Of a stretch of 64,000 nt of DNA, positions 8,457 through 16,728 are shown one piece after another. This DNA is from Curtobacterium sp. MCLR17_032 (GTDB lineage Bacteria; Actinomycetota; Actinomycetes; Actinomycetales; Microbacteriaceae): positions 930,001 through 994,000 of the forward strand of contig NZ_CP126268.1 of NCBI RefSeq assembly GCF_003234795.2, read 5' to 3'. Below the pieces are notes generated by a model. The model had not been told where the DNA came from and ran no database searches. It saw nothing but the letters and a program-made list of their open reading frames with translations. Made by a program: the position numbers and the translations under genes. Numbering within the stretch: the stretch's first letter is position 1; each line of letters starts with the position of its first letter.

Positions 8457-10379
8457 ATGGCGCTCGCCACTCGGTCCGACCTGCGCAACGTCGCCATCGT
8501 GGCACACGTCGACCACGGCAAGACCACCCTCGTCGACGCGATGCTGACGCAGACCAACTCGTTCGACGCCCACTTCGAGGGCGAAGACCGCATGATGGAC
8601 TCGAACGACCTCGAGCGCGAGAAGGGCATCACCATCCTCGCGAAGAACACGTCGGTCCTCTACAACGGCAAGCACGCCGCCGAGTTCGGCGCGGGCGGCC
8701 CCATCACGATCAACGTGATCGACACCCCGGGCCACGCTGACTTCGGTGGTGAGGTCGAGCGCGGCCTCTCCATGGTCGACGGTGTCGTCCTGCTCGTCGA
8801 CGCGTCCGAGGGCCCGCTGCCCCAGACGCGCTTCGTGCTCCGCAAGGCGCTCGCTGCCAAGCTCCCGGTGATCCTGCTCGTCAACAAGACGGACCGCCCG
8901 GACTCCCGCATCGACGAGGTCGTCTCGGAGAGCCAGGACCTGCTCCTCGGTCTCGCCTCCGACATGTCGGACGAGGTCGACGACCTCGACCTCGACGCGA
9001 TCCTCGACGTCCCGGTGGTCTACGCCTCCGGCCGAAACGGTGCCGCGTCGCGCAACAAGCCCGAAGACGGCACGCTGCCCGACAACGACGACCTCGAGCC
9101 GCTCTTCGAAGCGATCCTCCAGCACGTCCCGGCCCCGACGTACGACGACGAGCACCCGCTGCAGGCGCACGTCACCAACCTCGACGCGTCGCCGTTCCTC
9201 GGTCGTCTCGCCCTGCTCCGCATCTTCCACGGTGAGATGAAGAAGGGCCAGACGGTCGCCTGGGTCAAGCACGACGGCACCGTCGTCAACGCCCGCATCA
9301 CCGAGCTCCTCATCACCAAGGCACTCAACCGCTTCCCGGCCGAGTCCGCGGGCCCCGGTGACATCGTCGCCGTCGCCGGCTTCGACACGATCACCATCGG
9401 TGAGACCCTGAGCGACCCCGAGGACGTCCGTCCGCTGCCGACCATCACGGTCGACGCGCCGGCGATCTCGATGACGATCGGTACGAACACCTCGCCGCTC
9501 GTCGGCAAGGTCAAGGGCCACAAGCTCACCGCCCGCATGGTCAAGGAGCGCCTGGACCGCGAGCTGGTCGGCAACGTCTCGCTCAAGGTCGTCGACATCG
9601 GCCGCCCGGACGCCTGGGAGGTCCAGGGTCGTGGCGAGCTCGCACTCGCCATCCTGGTCGAGCAGATGCGTCGCGAGGGCTTCGAGCTCACCGTCGGCAA
9701 GCCGCAGGTCGTCACCAAGCGTGACGAGAACGGCAAGCTGCAGGAGCCGTACGAGCACATGACCATCGACACGCCGGAGGAGCACCTCGGCGCCATCACC
9801 CAGCTCATGGCCGCCCGCAAGGGCCGCATGGAGAACATGGTGAACCACGGCACCGGCTGGATCCGCATGGAGTTCATCGTGCCGTCGCGTGGCCTCATCG
9901 GCTTCCGCACGTCCTTCCTCACGGAGACGCGCGGCACCGGCATCGCCAACGCGATCTTCCACGGCTACGACGAGTGGGCCGGTGCGATCCAGACCCGCAT
10001 CAACGGTTCGATCGTCTCCGACCGCTCCGGTGTGGTCACCCCGTTCGCCATCACGAACCTCCAGGAGCGCATGTCGTTCTTCGTCCAGCCGACGGAAGAG
10101 GTCTACGAGGGCATGGTCATCGGCGAGAACTCGCGCGCCGACGACATGGACGTGAACATCACCAAGGAGAAGAAGCTCACCAACATGCGTTCGGCCAACG
10201 CCGACACGTTCGAGTCGATGACGCCGTCCCGGCAGCTGTCGCTCGAGGAGTGCCTCGAGTTCGCCCGCGAGGACGAGTGCGTGGAGGTCACCCCGGACGC
10301 GGTCCGCATCCGCAAGGTCGAGCTGGACGCGTCGGCTCGCCAGCGCTCCTACGCGCGCCTCAAGCGCCAGGACGCGTAA
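8457..10379 (+). CDS. typA: Ribosome-associated translational GTPase TypA/BipA
   Basis: Translation-factor GTPase of about 640 residues, acting on the ribosome in assembly and stress or cold adaptation. GTPase motifs are G1 AHVDHGKT at residues 15-22, G3 DTPGHADF near 89 and G4 NKTD near 143. The C-terminal half has EF-G-like domains and the typical BipA segment SRGLIGFRTSFLTETRGTG. The ATG at 8457 is preceded by AAAAGGA at a good distance, and the protein begins MALATRSDLRNVAIVAHVDH as expected. The frame stays open upstream through the palindromic repeats but is not family-like there. A hairpin follows the stop. Confidence 0.96.
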   Translation: MALATRSDLRNVAIVAHVDHGKTTLVDAMLTQTNSFDAHFEGEDRMMDSNDLEREKGITILAKNTSVLYNGKHAAEFGAGGPITINVIDTPGHADFGGEVERGLSMVDGVVLLVDASEGPLPQTRFVLRKALAAKLPVILLVNKTDRPDSRIDEVVSESQDLLLGLASDMSDEVDDLDLDAILDVPVVYASGRNGAASRNKPEDGTLPDNDDLEPLFEAILQHVPAPTYDDEHPLQAHVTNLDASPFLGRLALLRIFHGEMKKGQTVAWVKHDGTVVNARITELLITKALNRFPAESAGPGDIVAVAGFDTITIGETLSDPEDVRPLPTITVDAPAISMTIGTNTSPLVGKVKGHKLTARMVKERLDRELVGNVSLKVVDIGRPDAWEVQGRGELALAILVEQMRREGFELTVGKPQVVTKRDENGKLQEPYEHMTIDTPEEHLGAITQLMAARKGRMENMVNHGTGWIRMEFIVPSRGLIGFRTSFLTETRGTGIANAIFHGYDEWAGAIQTRINGSIVSDRSGVVTPFAITNLQERMSFFVQPTEEVYEGMVIGENSRADDMDVNITKEKKLTNMRSANADTFESMTPSRQLSLEECLEFAREDECVEVTPDAVRIRKVELDASARQRSYARLKRQDA

Positions 10380-10410
10380 GCCACACCCTGGAGGCCCGTC
10401 CTCCGTCCCA

Positions 10411-10443
10411 CGGCCCGGTCACCGCTCGCAGGTGGCCGGGCCG
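10411..10443 (+). terminator. Hairpin after typA
   Basis: CGGCCCGGTCACC pairs with GGTGGCCGGGCCG (one G-T wobble) across an 7-base loop. It lies 31 bases past the typA stop. No T tract follows, which is common in this genome. Confidence 0.6.
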
Positions 10444-10482
10444 TCGGCGTCGGGAGACACGGTCGGGAGATACGGTGGACGG

Positions 10483-11676
10483 GTGACTCTCGACCTGCTC
10501 TCCATCTACCAGGACCTGCACGCCCACCCGGAACTCGGCTTCCAGGAGCACCGCACCGCGGGCGTCGTCGTCGACCGCCTGACCGAGATCGGCGGCATCA
10601 CCGTCACCACCGGTGTCGGCGGGACCGGCGTCGTCGGGGTCCTCGAGAACGGTGACGGACCGGTCGTCTGGCTCCGCGCCGACATGGACGGGCTGCCCGT
10701 GCAGGAGCGCACCGGCCTGCCCTACGCCAGCACCGCCCGCGCGACGGACGAGGACGGCAACGAGGGCCCGACCATGCACGCCTGTGGGCACGACATCCAC
10801 GTGACGTGGCTGCTCGGCACCCTCGAGCGCCTGGTCGCGACCCGCGCGGACTGGAGCGGCACCGTCGTCGCGGTGTTCCAGCCGGCGGAAGAGGTCATCT
10901 CCGGCGCCCGCGCGATGATCGACGACGGACTGGTCGAGCGCTTCCCGAAGCCCACCGTGGTCCTCGGACAGCACTCGGCCCCGGCTCCGGTCGGCGTCGT
11001 CGCCGTGGGGTCCGGCGCCGTGATGGCGTCGAGCGACCGCTTCACCGTCACGTTCAACGGCCGCGGTGCCCACGGGTCCGCGCCGCAGGCGTCCCTCGAC
11101 CCGATCGTCACGGCGGCGTCGGCGGTGGTCCGACTGCAGACGATCGTCTCGCGCGAGGTCGGCCCGAGCGACGCGGGTGTCGTCACCGTGGGCTCGTTCC
11201 ACGCCGGCACGCGGCCGAACATCATCCCGGACACAGCCGTCATCGAGATCTCCACCCGGGCGCGCAACGAGGAGACCCGCGCCGCGATCATCGCCTCGAT
11301 CGAACGGATCGTCCGCGCCGAGAGCGACGCCGGGGGACTGGCCGCCCCGACGATCGAGCGGGCCCCGGGCGCCGACGTCCTGGTGAACGACGCCGACCAG
11401 GCCGCGGTCGTGCTCGAGGCCGTGCGGGCGGTCGTTCCGCACGCCGTCGACATGGAGTCCGGGCTGGCGATGGCGTCCGAGGACGTCGGCCAGCTCGCCA
11501 CCGCCGCAGGGGCCCCGATCGTGTACTGGTTCACGGGCATCACCGACCCGGAGCTGTTCCGTCGCGGCGAGGACATCCCGAGCAACCACTCGCCGTTCTA
11601 CGCGCCGCAGGCCGACACCGCGATCCCGGTCGGGGTCGACGCCCTGGTCGCGGCAGCCCGGGCGACGCTCGACTGA
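10483..11676 (+). CDS. M20 family amidohydrolase (amidase/carboxypeptidase)
   Basis: Zinc- or manganese-dependent hydrolase of about 397 residues, related to hippurate, N-acyl-amino-acid and aminobenzoyl-glutamate hydrolases. The metal site is visible as RADMDGLPVQE and HACGHDIHV (Cys near residue 101). The M20 dimerisation domain follows (GRGAHGSAPQASLDPI), then a late metal ligand region (SEDVG). The GTG start at 10483 is set by a TACGGT box six bases upstream, the leaderless arrangement seen repeatedly here; the frame upstream is not conserved in character. Substrate not determinable. Confidence 0.88.
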   Translation: MTLDLLSIYQDLHAHPELGFQEHRTAGVVVDRLTEIGGITVTTGVGGTGVVGVLENGDGPVVWLRADMDGLPVQERTGLPYASTARATDEDGNEGPTMHACGHDIHVTWLLGTLERLVATRADWSGTVVAVFQPAEEVISGARAMIDDGLVERFPKPTVVLGQHSAPAPVGVVAVGSGAVMASSDRFTVTFNGRGAHGSAPQASLDPIVTAASAVVRLQTIVSREVGPSDAGVVTVGSFHAGTRPNIIPDTAVIEISTRARNEETRAAIIASIERIVRAESDAGGLAAPTIERAPGADVLVNDADQAAVVLEAVRAVVPHAVDMESGLAMASEDVGQLATAAGAPIVYWFTGITDPELFRRGEDIPSNHSPFYAPQADTAIPVGVDALVAAARATLD

Positions 11677-11700
11677 CGGGCCGCGGCGTCGGGCTGCCCC

Positions 11701-11758
11701 CGGCGCGGATGACCCGGCGCCGATGACCCCGGCGCCGATGACCCCAGTGCGGGTCATC
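11701..11758. repeat. Three tandem GCGC-GATGACCC units with terminal hairpin
   Basis: The unit GGCGCCGATGACCCC occurs twice, preceded by a diverged copy (GGCGCGGATGACCC). The last copy pairs with GGGTCATC (11751-11758) to form a hairpin with a six-base loop. The repeat follows the M20 gene and may end its transcript. Confidence 0.55.
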
Positions 11759-11808
11759 ACCCAGCCGATGCTCGACCAGTTCGAGGTCGGGGCGGTTACG
11801 GTACCGGC

Positions 11809-12357
11809 ATGCGTCACCCGATCCGCACCTCCCTGACCGCCGCCGTCGCTGCCGGTGTCGCCCTCGCCGGCCTGAGCGGCTGCTCCACTGAGACGCTCAC
11901 GCAGGCGACCGACCTCGGTTCGTCCGTGGCGTCGAGTGTCTCCGAGTCCGTGCAGGGCATCGACGGCGCCGCCATCCAACAGGGCATGGCGAAGGTCGCC
12001 GGTGGCATCGACGGCGCCCTCGACACCGCGCTCAAGGGCACGAAGGTGACGAGCGACGGACAGGTGCCGCAGGGCTTCCCGTCCGCGGCCGTCCCGCTCG
12101 TCGACGGCACCGTGCTCGGCGGGGGAGCAGGACCCGCGGGCTCCGGGTGGGTCGTGCAGGTGCACACGTCCTCGGTCGACGACTTCGCCCGGGCCGCGCA
12201 GCAGCTCGCGGACGCCGGTTTCACCAAGTCGGCCGAGCGTGCCGACTCGTCGAGCGCCTTCGGGCTGTTCCGGAGCGACGACCACCGCGTCGTCGTGACC
12301 TTCTCGTCCGACCACGACGGTGGCGCCACCGCGACGTACATCGTCACACCCCGCTGA
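11809..12357 (+). CDS. Hypothetical lipoprotein
   Basis: Predicted lipoprotein of 182 residues. A signal peptide ends in the lipobox LSGC (Cys25). After it come a Thr/Ser-rich helical stretch (SVASSVSESVQGIDG) and a compact domain (HTSSVDDFARAAQQLADAGF, VVVTFSSDHDGGATATYIVTP) that resembles small secreted binding modules, though I recognise no named family. A TACGGT box ends six bases before the ATG, so the mRNA is probably leaderless. Function unknown. Confidence 0.75.
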   Translation: MRHPIRTSLTAAVAAGVALAGLSGCSTETLTQATDLGSSVASSVSESVQGIDGAAIQQGMAKVAGGIDGALDTALKGTKVTSDGQVPQGFPSAAVPLVDGTVLGGGAGPAGSGWVVQVHTSSVDDFARAAQQLADAGFTKSAERADSSSAFGLFRSDDHRVVVTFSSDHDGGATATYIVTPR

Positions 12358-12432
12358 CCTCCGCTCCGTCCGACCGCTCACCTCCGCTTCGTCCGGCCGC
12401 TGCCCGGACGACGTCCCGTACGCTTGCAGGTG

Positions 12433-13689
12433 ATGTCCACGGTCACACGCCCCGAGCGCGTCCTCTTCGTCCACGCGCACCCCGACGACGAGACGCTCGC
12501 GTCCGGCGGCACCATCGCGACGCTGCTCGAACTCGGTGCCCACGTGACCGTCCTGACGGCCACCCGTGGTGAGCGCGGCGAGATGCTCACCAGCGAGCTC
12601 GCGCCGTTGGCGGGGGACGGCCTCCGGGTCGCCGCGCACCGTGAGACGGAGATCGCCGCGGCCCTGGCTGCCCTGGGCGGGCCTGCGCACCTCTGGCTCG
12701 GCGGTCCTGGTGCCCGGCCCACGGACCTCCCGGCACGGCGCTACACGGACTCCGGCATGCAGTGGGGGCCGGACGGCCGGGCCACCTCGGCCGGCGACGC
12801 CCCCGCGGACTCGCTCACCCGCGCCGACCTCGGCGAGGTCGTCGACGACGTCCGCGCCGCCATCCGCTCGACCGGCGCCGACGCCGTCGTCAGCTACGGC
12901 GACGACGGCGGGTACGGCCACCCGGACCACCTCCGCATCCACGCCGCAGCCCGGTACGCCGCGCAGGCCGAAGAGGTCGCGTTCTCGATGATCGTGGACG
13001 CCGACTCCGGGCTCGCCGACCTCACCGTCGACGTCCTGCCGGTGCGCGGGCGGGTGCGAGCGGCGCTCGAGCAGTACCGCAGCCAGGTCGCCGTCGACCC
13101 CGCCGACCCGCAGGACCCCGCGTCGCTGTCGTACGTCATGCCGCACGGCGTCCGGCACCAGGTACCCGCGGTCGAGGCCTTCCGGCACGACGCGCCCCCG
13201 GCTCCGGCCGCCCCGCAGACCTACGCCGAGATGTCCGGGCAGGGCAAGGCCACCGCGGTCGTCGTGGCCGCCGTGGTGGGTGTCCTCGTCGGAGCCCTCG
13301 GCACGATCACGCACCAGCAGACCGTCGAGATCGGCTCGTGGAGCACCGCCCCGATCGGCATGGTCATCACCAGCCTCATCGTGATCGGCATCGTCGTCGG
13401 AGTCCGGCTGCTGTACCGGTCGCGGTTGCTCGTCGCGGCGGTCGGCATCGGGATCATCCTCGCCACCCAGGTGCTCGTCGCCGTGGCCGGACCGACCTCC
13501 CCGCTGGTCCTGGCGAACGCCGCCGGCTACGTGTGGACGTTCGGTCCGGCGGTCGTCGCGATGCTGGTCCTCGCCTGGCCCGACCTCACCGGGCTCCGTG
13601 CCCACCCGCCGACGAACGGGCAGCGCCCGACGGGCGGACAGCAGCCGTCCGACGGGGCGCGGTCCGTGGTCGCAGCCCCGCACGAGTAG
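12433..13689 (+). CDS. mshB: PIG-L/LmbE-type deacetylase, MshB-like, with C-terminal membrane domain
   Basis: Probable zinc deacetylase of mycothiol biosynthesis (GlcNAc-inositol deacetylation). The catalytic motif AHPDDE is at residues 15-20 (FVHAHPDDETLASGG), a DSGM segment follows (YTDSGMQWG), and the second metal motif is GYGHPDHLRIH near 160, all as in MshB. About 418 residues: the enzyme domain ends near 270 and three or four membrane helices follow (about residues 275-380), which typical MshB lacks. A TACGCT box lies just upstream; the ATG at 12433 or the GTG at 12430 could start it. Mycothiol role is inferred from similarity and the actinobacterial host; another LmbE-type deacetylase remains possible. 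Confidence 0.75.
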   Translation: MSTVTRPERVLFVHAHPDDETLASGGTIATLLELGAHVTVLTATRGERGEMLTSELAPLAGDGLRVAAHRETEIAAALAALGGPAHLWLGGPGARPTDLPARRYTDSGMQWGPDGRATSAGDAPADSLTRADLGEVVDDVRAAIRSTGADAVVSYGDDGGYGHPDHLRIHAAARYAAQAEEVAFSMIVDADSGLADLTVDVLPVRGRVRAALEQYRSQVAVDPADPQDPASLSYVMPHGVRHQVPAVEAFRHDAPPAPAAPQTYAEMSGQGKATAVVVAAVVGVLVGALGTITHQQTVEIGSWSTAPIGMVITSLIVIGIVVGVRLLYRSRLLVAAVGIGIILATQVLVAVAGPTSPLVLANAAGYVWTFGPAVVAMLVLAWPDLTGLRAHPPTNGQRPTGGQQPSDGARSVVAAPHE

Positions 13690-13728
13690 GCTGGCAGTCG
13701 CTCAACCCCCGGAAGGGAGCACTCGCTC

Positions 13729-14043
13729 GTGACCTACGTGATCGCCCAGCCCTGTGTCGACGTCAAGGACCGCGCGTGCATCGACGAATGCCCCGTGGAC
13801 TGCATCTACGAGGGTGACCGGTCGCTGTACATCCACCCGGACGAGTGCGTCGACTGCGGTGCCTGCGAGCCGGTCTGCCCGGTCGAGGCCATCTACTACG
13901 AGGACGACCTCCCCGAGCAGTGGGCCGACTACTACAAGGCGAACGTCGAGTTCTTCTCCGAGATCGGTTCGCCCGGTGGTGCAGCCAAGGTCGGCGTGAT
14001 CCACGCGGACCACCCGGTCGTCATGGCGCAGCCGCGGGCCTGA
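13729..14043 (+). CDS. fdxA: Seven-iron ferredoxin
   Basis: Soluble electron carrier of 104 residues with a [3Fe-4S] and a [4Fe-4S] cluster. Cysteines at positions 9, 17, 21 and 25 (CIDECPVDC) and 40, 43, 46 and 50 (CVDCGACEPVC) give the pattern of actinobacterial FdxA; the C-terminal extension (WADYYKANVEFF) is also typical. GGAAGGGAG lies about 9 bases before the GTG, and a TAGGCT box at 13687 gives it a short leader. dapC starts three bases after its stop, a pairing common in actinobacteria. Confidence 0.95.
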   Translation: MTYVIAQPCVDVKDRACIDECPVDCIYEGDRSLYIHPDECVDCGACEPVCPVEAIYYEDDLPEQWADYYKANVEFFSEIGSPGGAAKVGVIHADHPVVMAQPRA

Positions 14044-14046
14044 CCC

Positions 14047-15165
14047 GTGCCGCTCGACCTGCCCGACTTCCCCTGGGACCAGCTCGCCCCGTACAAGCAG
14101 CGCGCCGCGGCGTACGACGGCGGCATCGTCGACCTCAGTGTCGGGTCGCCGGTCGACCCCACCCCGGACGTCGTCCGACGCGCCCTGGCAGACGCCACCG
14201 ACGCGCATGCCTACCCGCAGGTGGCCGGCACCCCGGCCCTCCGCGAAGCGATCGCCGCCTGGTACGGCCGGCGACAGGGCGTCGAGCTCACCGCCGACCA
14301 CGTGCTGCCGACGATCGGGTCGAAGGAGTTCATCGCGGGCCTGGCGCTCTGGATGGGCCTCGGCCCGGGTGACACGGTCGTGTTCCCGGAAGCGGCGTAC
14401 CCGACCTACGAACTCGGTGCCGCCCTGGTGCGCGCCGACGCCCTGGCGGCCGACGACCCCGCCGCGTGGCCGTCGAGCACGAAGCTCGTCTGGCTGAACT
14501 CGCCGGGCAACCCCGACGGACGCGTGCTGTCGATCGAGCAGCTGCGCGCCGCGGTCGACCGCGCCCGTGAACTCGGCGCCGTGATCGTGGGCGACGAGTG
14601 CTACGCCGAACTCGGCTGGGACGCCCCGTACGACACCACGCCGACCCCGACCATCCTCGACCCCCGTGTCGTGGGCGACTCGTTCGACGGCGTCCTCAGC
14701 GTCTACTCGCTGTCCAAGCAGTCGAACCTGGCCGGCTACCGCGCCGCGTTCGTCGCCGGCGACCCCGCCCTGCTCGCCGACGTCCTGGCGATCCGCAAGC
14801 ACACCGGCATGATGCCGCCGCTGCCCGTCCAGCACGCGATGATCGTCGCGCTCGAGGACACCGCCCACGTCCACCAGCAGAAGACCCGGTACCGCAACCG
14901 GCGGAACGTGCTGCGGACGGCATTCGAACGCGCCGGCTTCCGCATCGACGCCAGCGGTGCCGGCCTCTACCTCTGGGCGACCCGCGACGAGTCCGCGCTC
15001 GACACCGTCGCCTGGCTCGCCGAGCACGGCATCCTCGTCGCCCCGGGCACGTTCTACGGGGCCGCCGGCGCCCGCCACGTGCGCGTCGCGCTGACCGCGA
15101 CGGACGACCGGATCGCCGCCGCAGCCCAGCGTCTCGCCAGCGCAGGCCGGGTCGCCAACGGCTGA
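14047..15165 (+). CDS. dapC: N-succinyldiaminopimelate aminotransferase
   Basis: PLP-dependent class I/II aminotransferase of 372 residues, in the succinylase branch of DAP/lysine synthesis that supplies peptidoglycan. The N-terminus (LPDFPWDQLAPYKQRAA) is characteristic of actinobacterial DapC. The PLP lysine is near residue 223 (YSLSKQSNLAGYR) and the substrate region includes WLNSPGNPDG. It is in an operon with fdxA with a three-base gap. dapD and dapE lie 4-6 kb away, in a separate divergent pair. The stop codon is embedded in a small GACGGG/CCCGTC hairpin. Confidence 0.93.
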   Translation: MPLDLPDFPWDQLAPYKQRAAAYDGGIVDLSVGSPVDPTPDVVRRALADATDAHAYPQVAGTPALREAIAAWYGRRQGVELTADHVLPTIGSKEFIAGLALWMGLGPGDTVVFPEAAYPTYELGAALVRADALAADDPAAWPSSTKLVWLNSPGNPDGRVLSIEQLRAAVDRARELGAVIVGDECYAELGWDAPYDTTPTPTILDPRVVGDSFDGVLSVYSLSKQSNLAGYRAAFVAGDPALLADVLAIRKHTGMMPPLPVQHAMIVALEDTAHVHQQKTRYRNRRNVLRTAFERAGFRIDASGAGLYLWATRDESALDTVAWLAEHGILVAPGTFYGAAGARHVRVALTATDDRIAAAAQRLASAGRVANG

Positions 15166-15178
15166 CGGGCCTCCCGTC
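15164..15178 (+). terminator. Short GACGGG/CCCGTC hairpin overlapping the dapC stop
   Basis: GACGGG-CCT-CCCGTC starts inside the TGA codon of dapC. It looks like a truncated form of the GACGGGAGGC hairpins found at other gene ends. Stability is modest, so function as a terminator is uncertain. Confidence 0.4.
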
Positions 15179-15284
15179 CGGCCACCCGCCCACCGGCGAC
15201 GCCTGTGCACAACAGCGGTTCCACCCAAACTCCTGAGCAGCTGCATGTACCGGACCGACAGTCGCCGCGATTAGGCTGTCCAGC

Positions 15285-16643
15285 GTGACTGACACTGCCA
15301 ACGACGCTCAGAAGACGGCCACACCGCCCACGACGCCCGTCCCCGTGAGCCCCGGCGCCGAACAGGCGACCGAGACGGCCACGCTGACGTACCCGGGGGG
15401 AACGGCGGAGTTCCCGATCCTGCAGAGCGTCGACGGCGCCTCCACGATCGACATCTCGACGCTCAAGAAGCAGACCGGGCTGAACACGCTCGACTACGGC
15501 TTCGTGAACACCGGCTCGACGAAGAGCGCCATCACGTACATCGACGGCGACCAGGGCATCCTGCGGTACCGCGGCTACCCGATCGACCAGGTCGCCTCGA
15601 ACTGCACCTTCCTCGAGGTCGCATGGCTCCTCATCTACGGCGAGCTGCCGAGCCCGAGCGAGCTCGACGCGTTCGACAGCCGCATCCGCCGGCACACGCT
15701 GCTGCACGAGGACCTGCGCCGACTGTTCGACGCGCTGCCGCACTCGGCGCACCCGATGTCCGTCCTGTCCAGCGCGGTGAGCGCCCTGTCCACGTACTAC
15801 GAGGACGACATGGACGTCGACGACCCGGAGAAGGTCGAGCTGCAGACCGTCCGGCTCCTCGCCAAACTGCCGGTCATCGCCGCGTACGCCCACAAGAAGG
15901 CCATCGGGCAGGCGTTCCTGTACCCGGACAACTCGCTGTCCTTCGTCGACAACTTCCTGCGGCTCAACTTCGGCACGATGGCCGAGCCGTACCAGCCGAA
16001 CCCGGTGCTCTCGAAGGCGCTCGACCGGCTGCTCATCCTGCACGAGGACCACGAGCAGAACGCCTCGACCGCGACGGTACGCCTGGTGGGGTCGACGAAG
16101 GCGAACATGTTCGCCTCGATCTCCGCCGGCATCAACGCCCTCTACGGTCCGCTGCACGGCGGCGCGAACGAGGCCGTGCTCGAGATGCTGCAGCAGATCA
16201 AGGACTCCGGCGAGCCCGTCACGCGCTTCGTCGAGCGGGTGAAGAACAAGGAGCGCGGGGTGAAGCTCATGGGCTTCGGACACCGCGTGTACAAGAACTA
16301 CGACCCCCGCGCGAAGCTCGTGAAGGAGTCCGCGGACGAGGTCCTCGAGGCCCTCGGCGTGCAGGACGACCTGCTCGACATCGCGAAGGAGCTCGAGCAG
16401 ATCGCGCTCGAGGACGAGTACTTCGTCAGCCGCAAGCTCTACCCGAACGTCGACTTCTACACGGGCATCATCTACAAGGCGATGGGCTTCCCGCCGCGGA
16501 TGTTCACGGTGCTGTTCGCCATCGGCCGGCTGCCCGGGTGGATCGCGCAGTGGCGCGAGCTCAACAACGACCCGCTCAACAAGATCGGCCGCCCGCAGCA
16601 GCTGTACGTGGGGTACCCGGAGCGGGACCTGCCGCAGCGCTGA
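15285..16643 (+). CDS. gltA: Citrate synthase
   Basis: Type II citrate synthase of 452 residues, condensing acetyl-CoA and oxaloacetate at the entry of the TCA cycle. Active-site segments are present: a Gly-rich GPLHGGANE loop with the catalytic His, MGFGHRVYKNYDPRAK near residue 329, and a late PNVDFYTGI with the catalytic Asp. The N-terminal ~40 residues are a low-complexity Pro/Thr extension. A TAGGCT box ends seven bases before the GTG start, so the transcript is probably leaderless. A branched hairpin separates it from the convergent M60-like gene. Confidence 0.96.
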   Translation: MTDTANDAQKTATPPTTPVPVSPGAEQATETATLTYPGGTAEFPILQSVDGASTIDISTLKKQTGLNTLDYGFVNTGSTKSAITYIDGDQGILRYRGYPIDQVASNCTFLEVAWLLIYGELPSPSELDAFDSRIRRHTLLHEDLRRLFDALPHSAHPMSVLSSAVSALSTYYEDDMDVDDPEKVELQTVRLLAKLPVIAAYAHKKAIGQAFLYPDNSLSFVDNFLRLNFGTMAEPYQPNPVLSKALDRLLILHEDHEQNASTATVRLVGSTKANMFASISAGINALYGPLHGGANEAVLEMLQQIKDSGEPVTRFVERVKNKERGVKLMGFGHRVYKNYDPRAKLVKESADEVLEALGVQDDLLDIAKELEQIALEDEYFVSRKLYPNVDFYTGIIYKAMGFPPRMFTVLFAIGRLPGWIAQWRELNNDPLNKIGRPQQLYVGYPERDLPQR

Positions 16644-16678
16644 GGCGGTCACCGTGCGCGTCGCCGTGCGCTGACTAG

Positions 16679-16723
16679 CGGGAGGCCCGGGGCCGGTCTG
16701 CGTGACCGGCCACGGGCCTCCCG
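16679..16723. terminator. Branched hairpin between citrate synthase and M60-like gene
   Basis: Outer stem CGGGAGGCCCG (16679-16689) with CGGGCCTCCCG (16713-16723); inner stem GGCCGGTC (16691-16698) with GACCGGCC (16704-16711). It is the GGGAGGC/GCCTCCC type again and lies between convergent genes. Confidence 0.7.
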
Positions 16724-16728
16724 TCCGT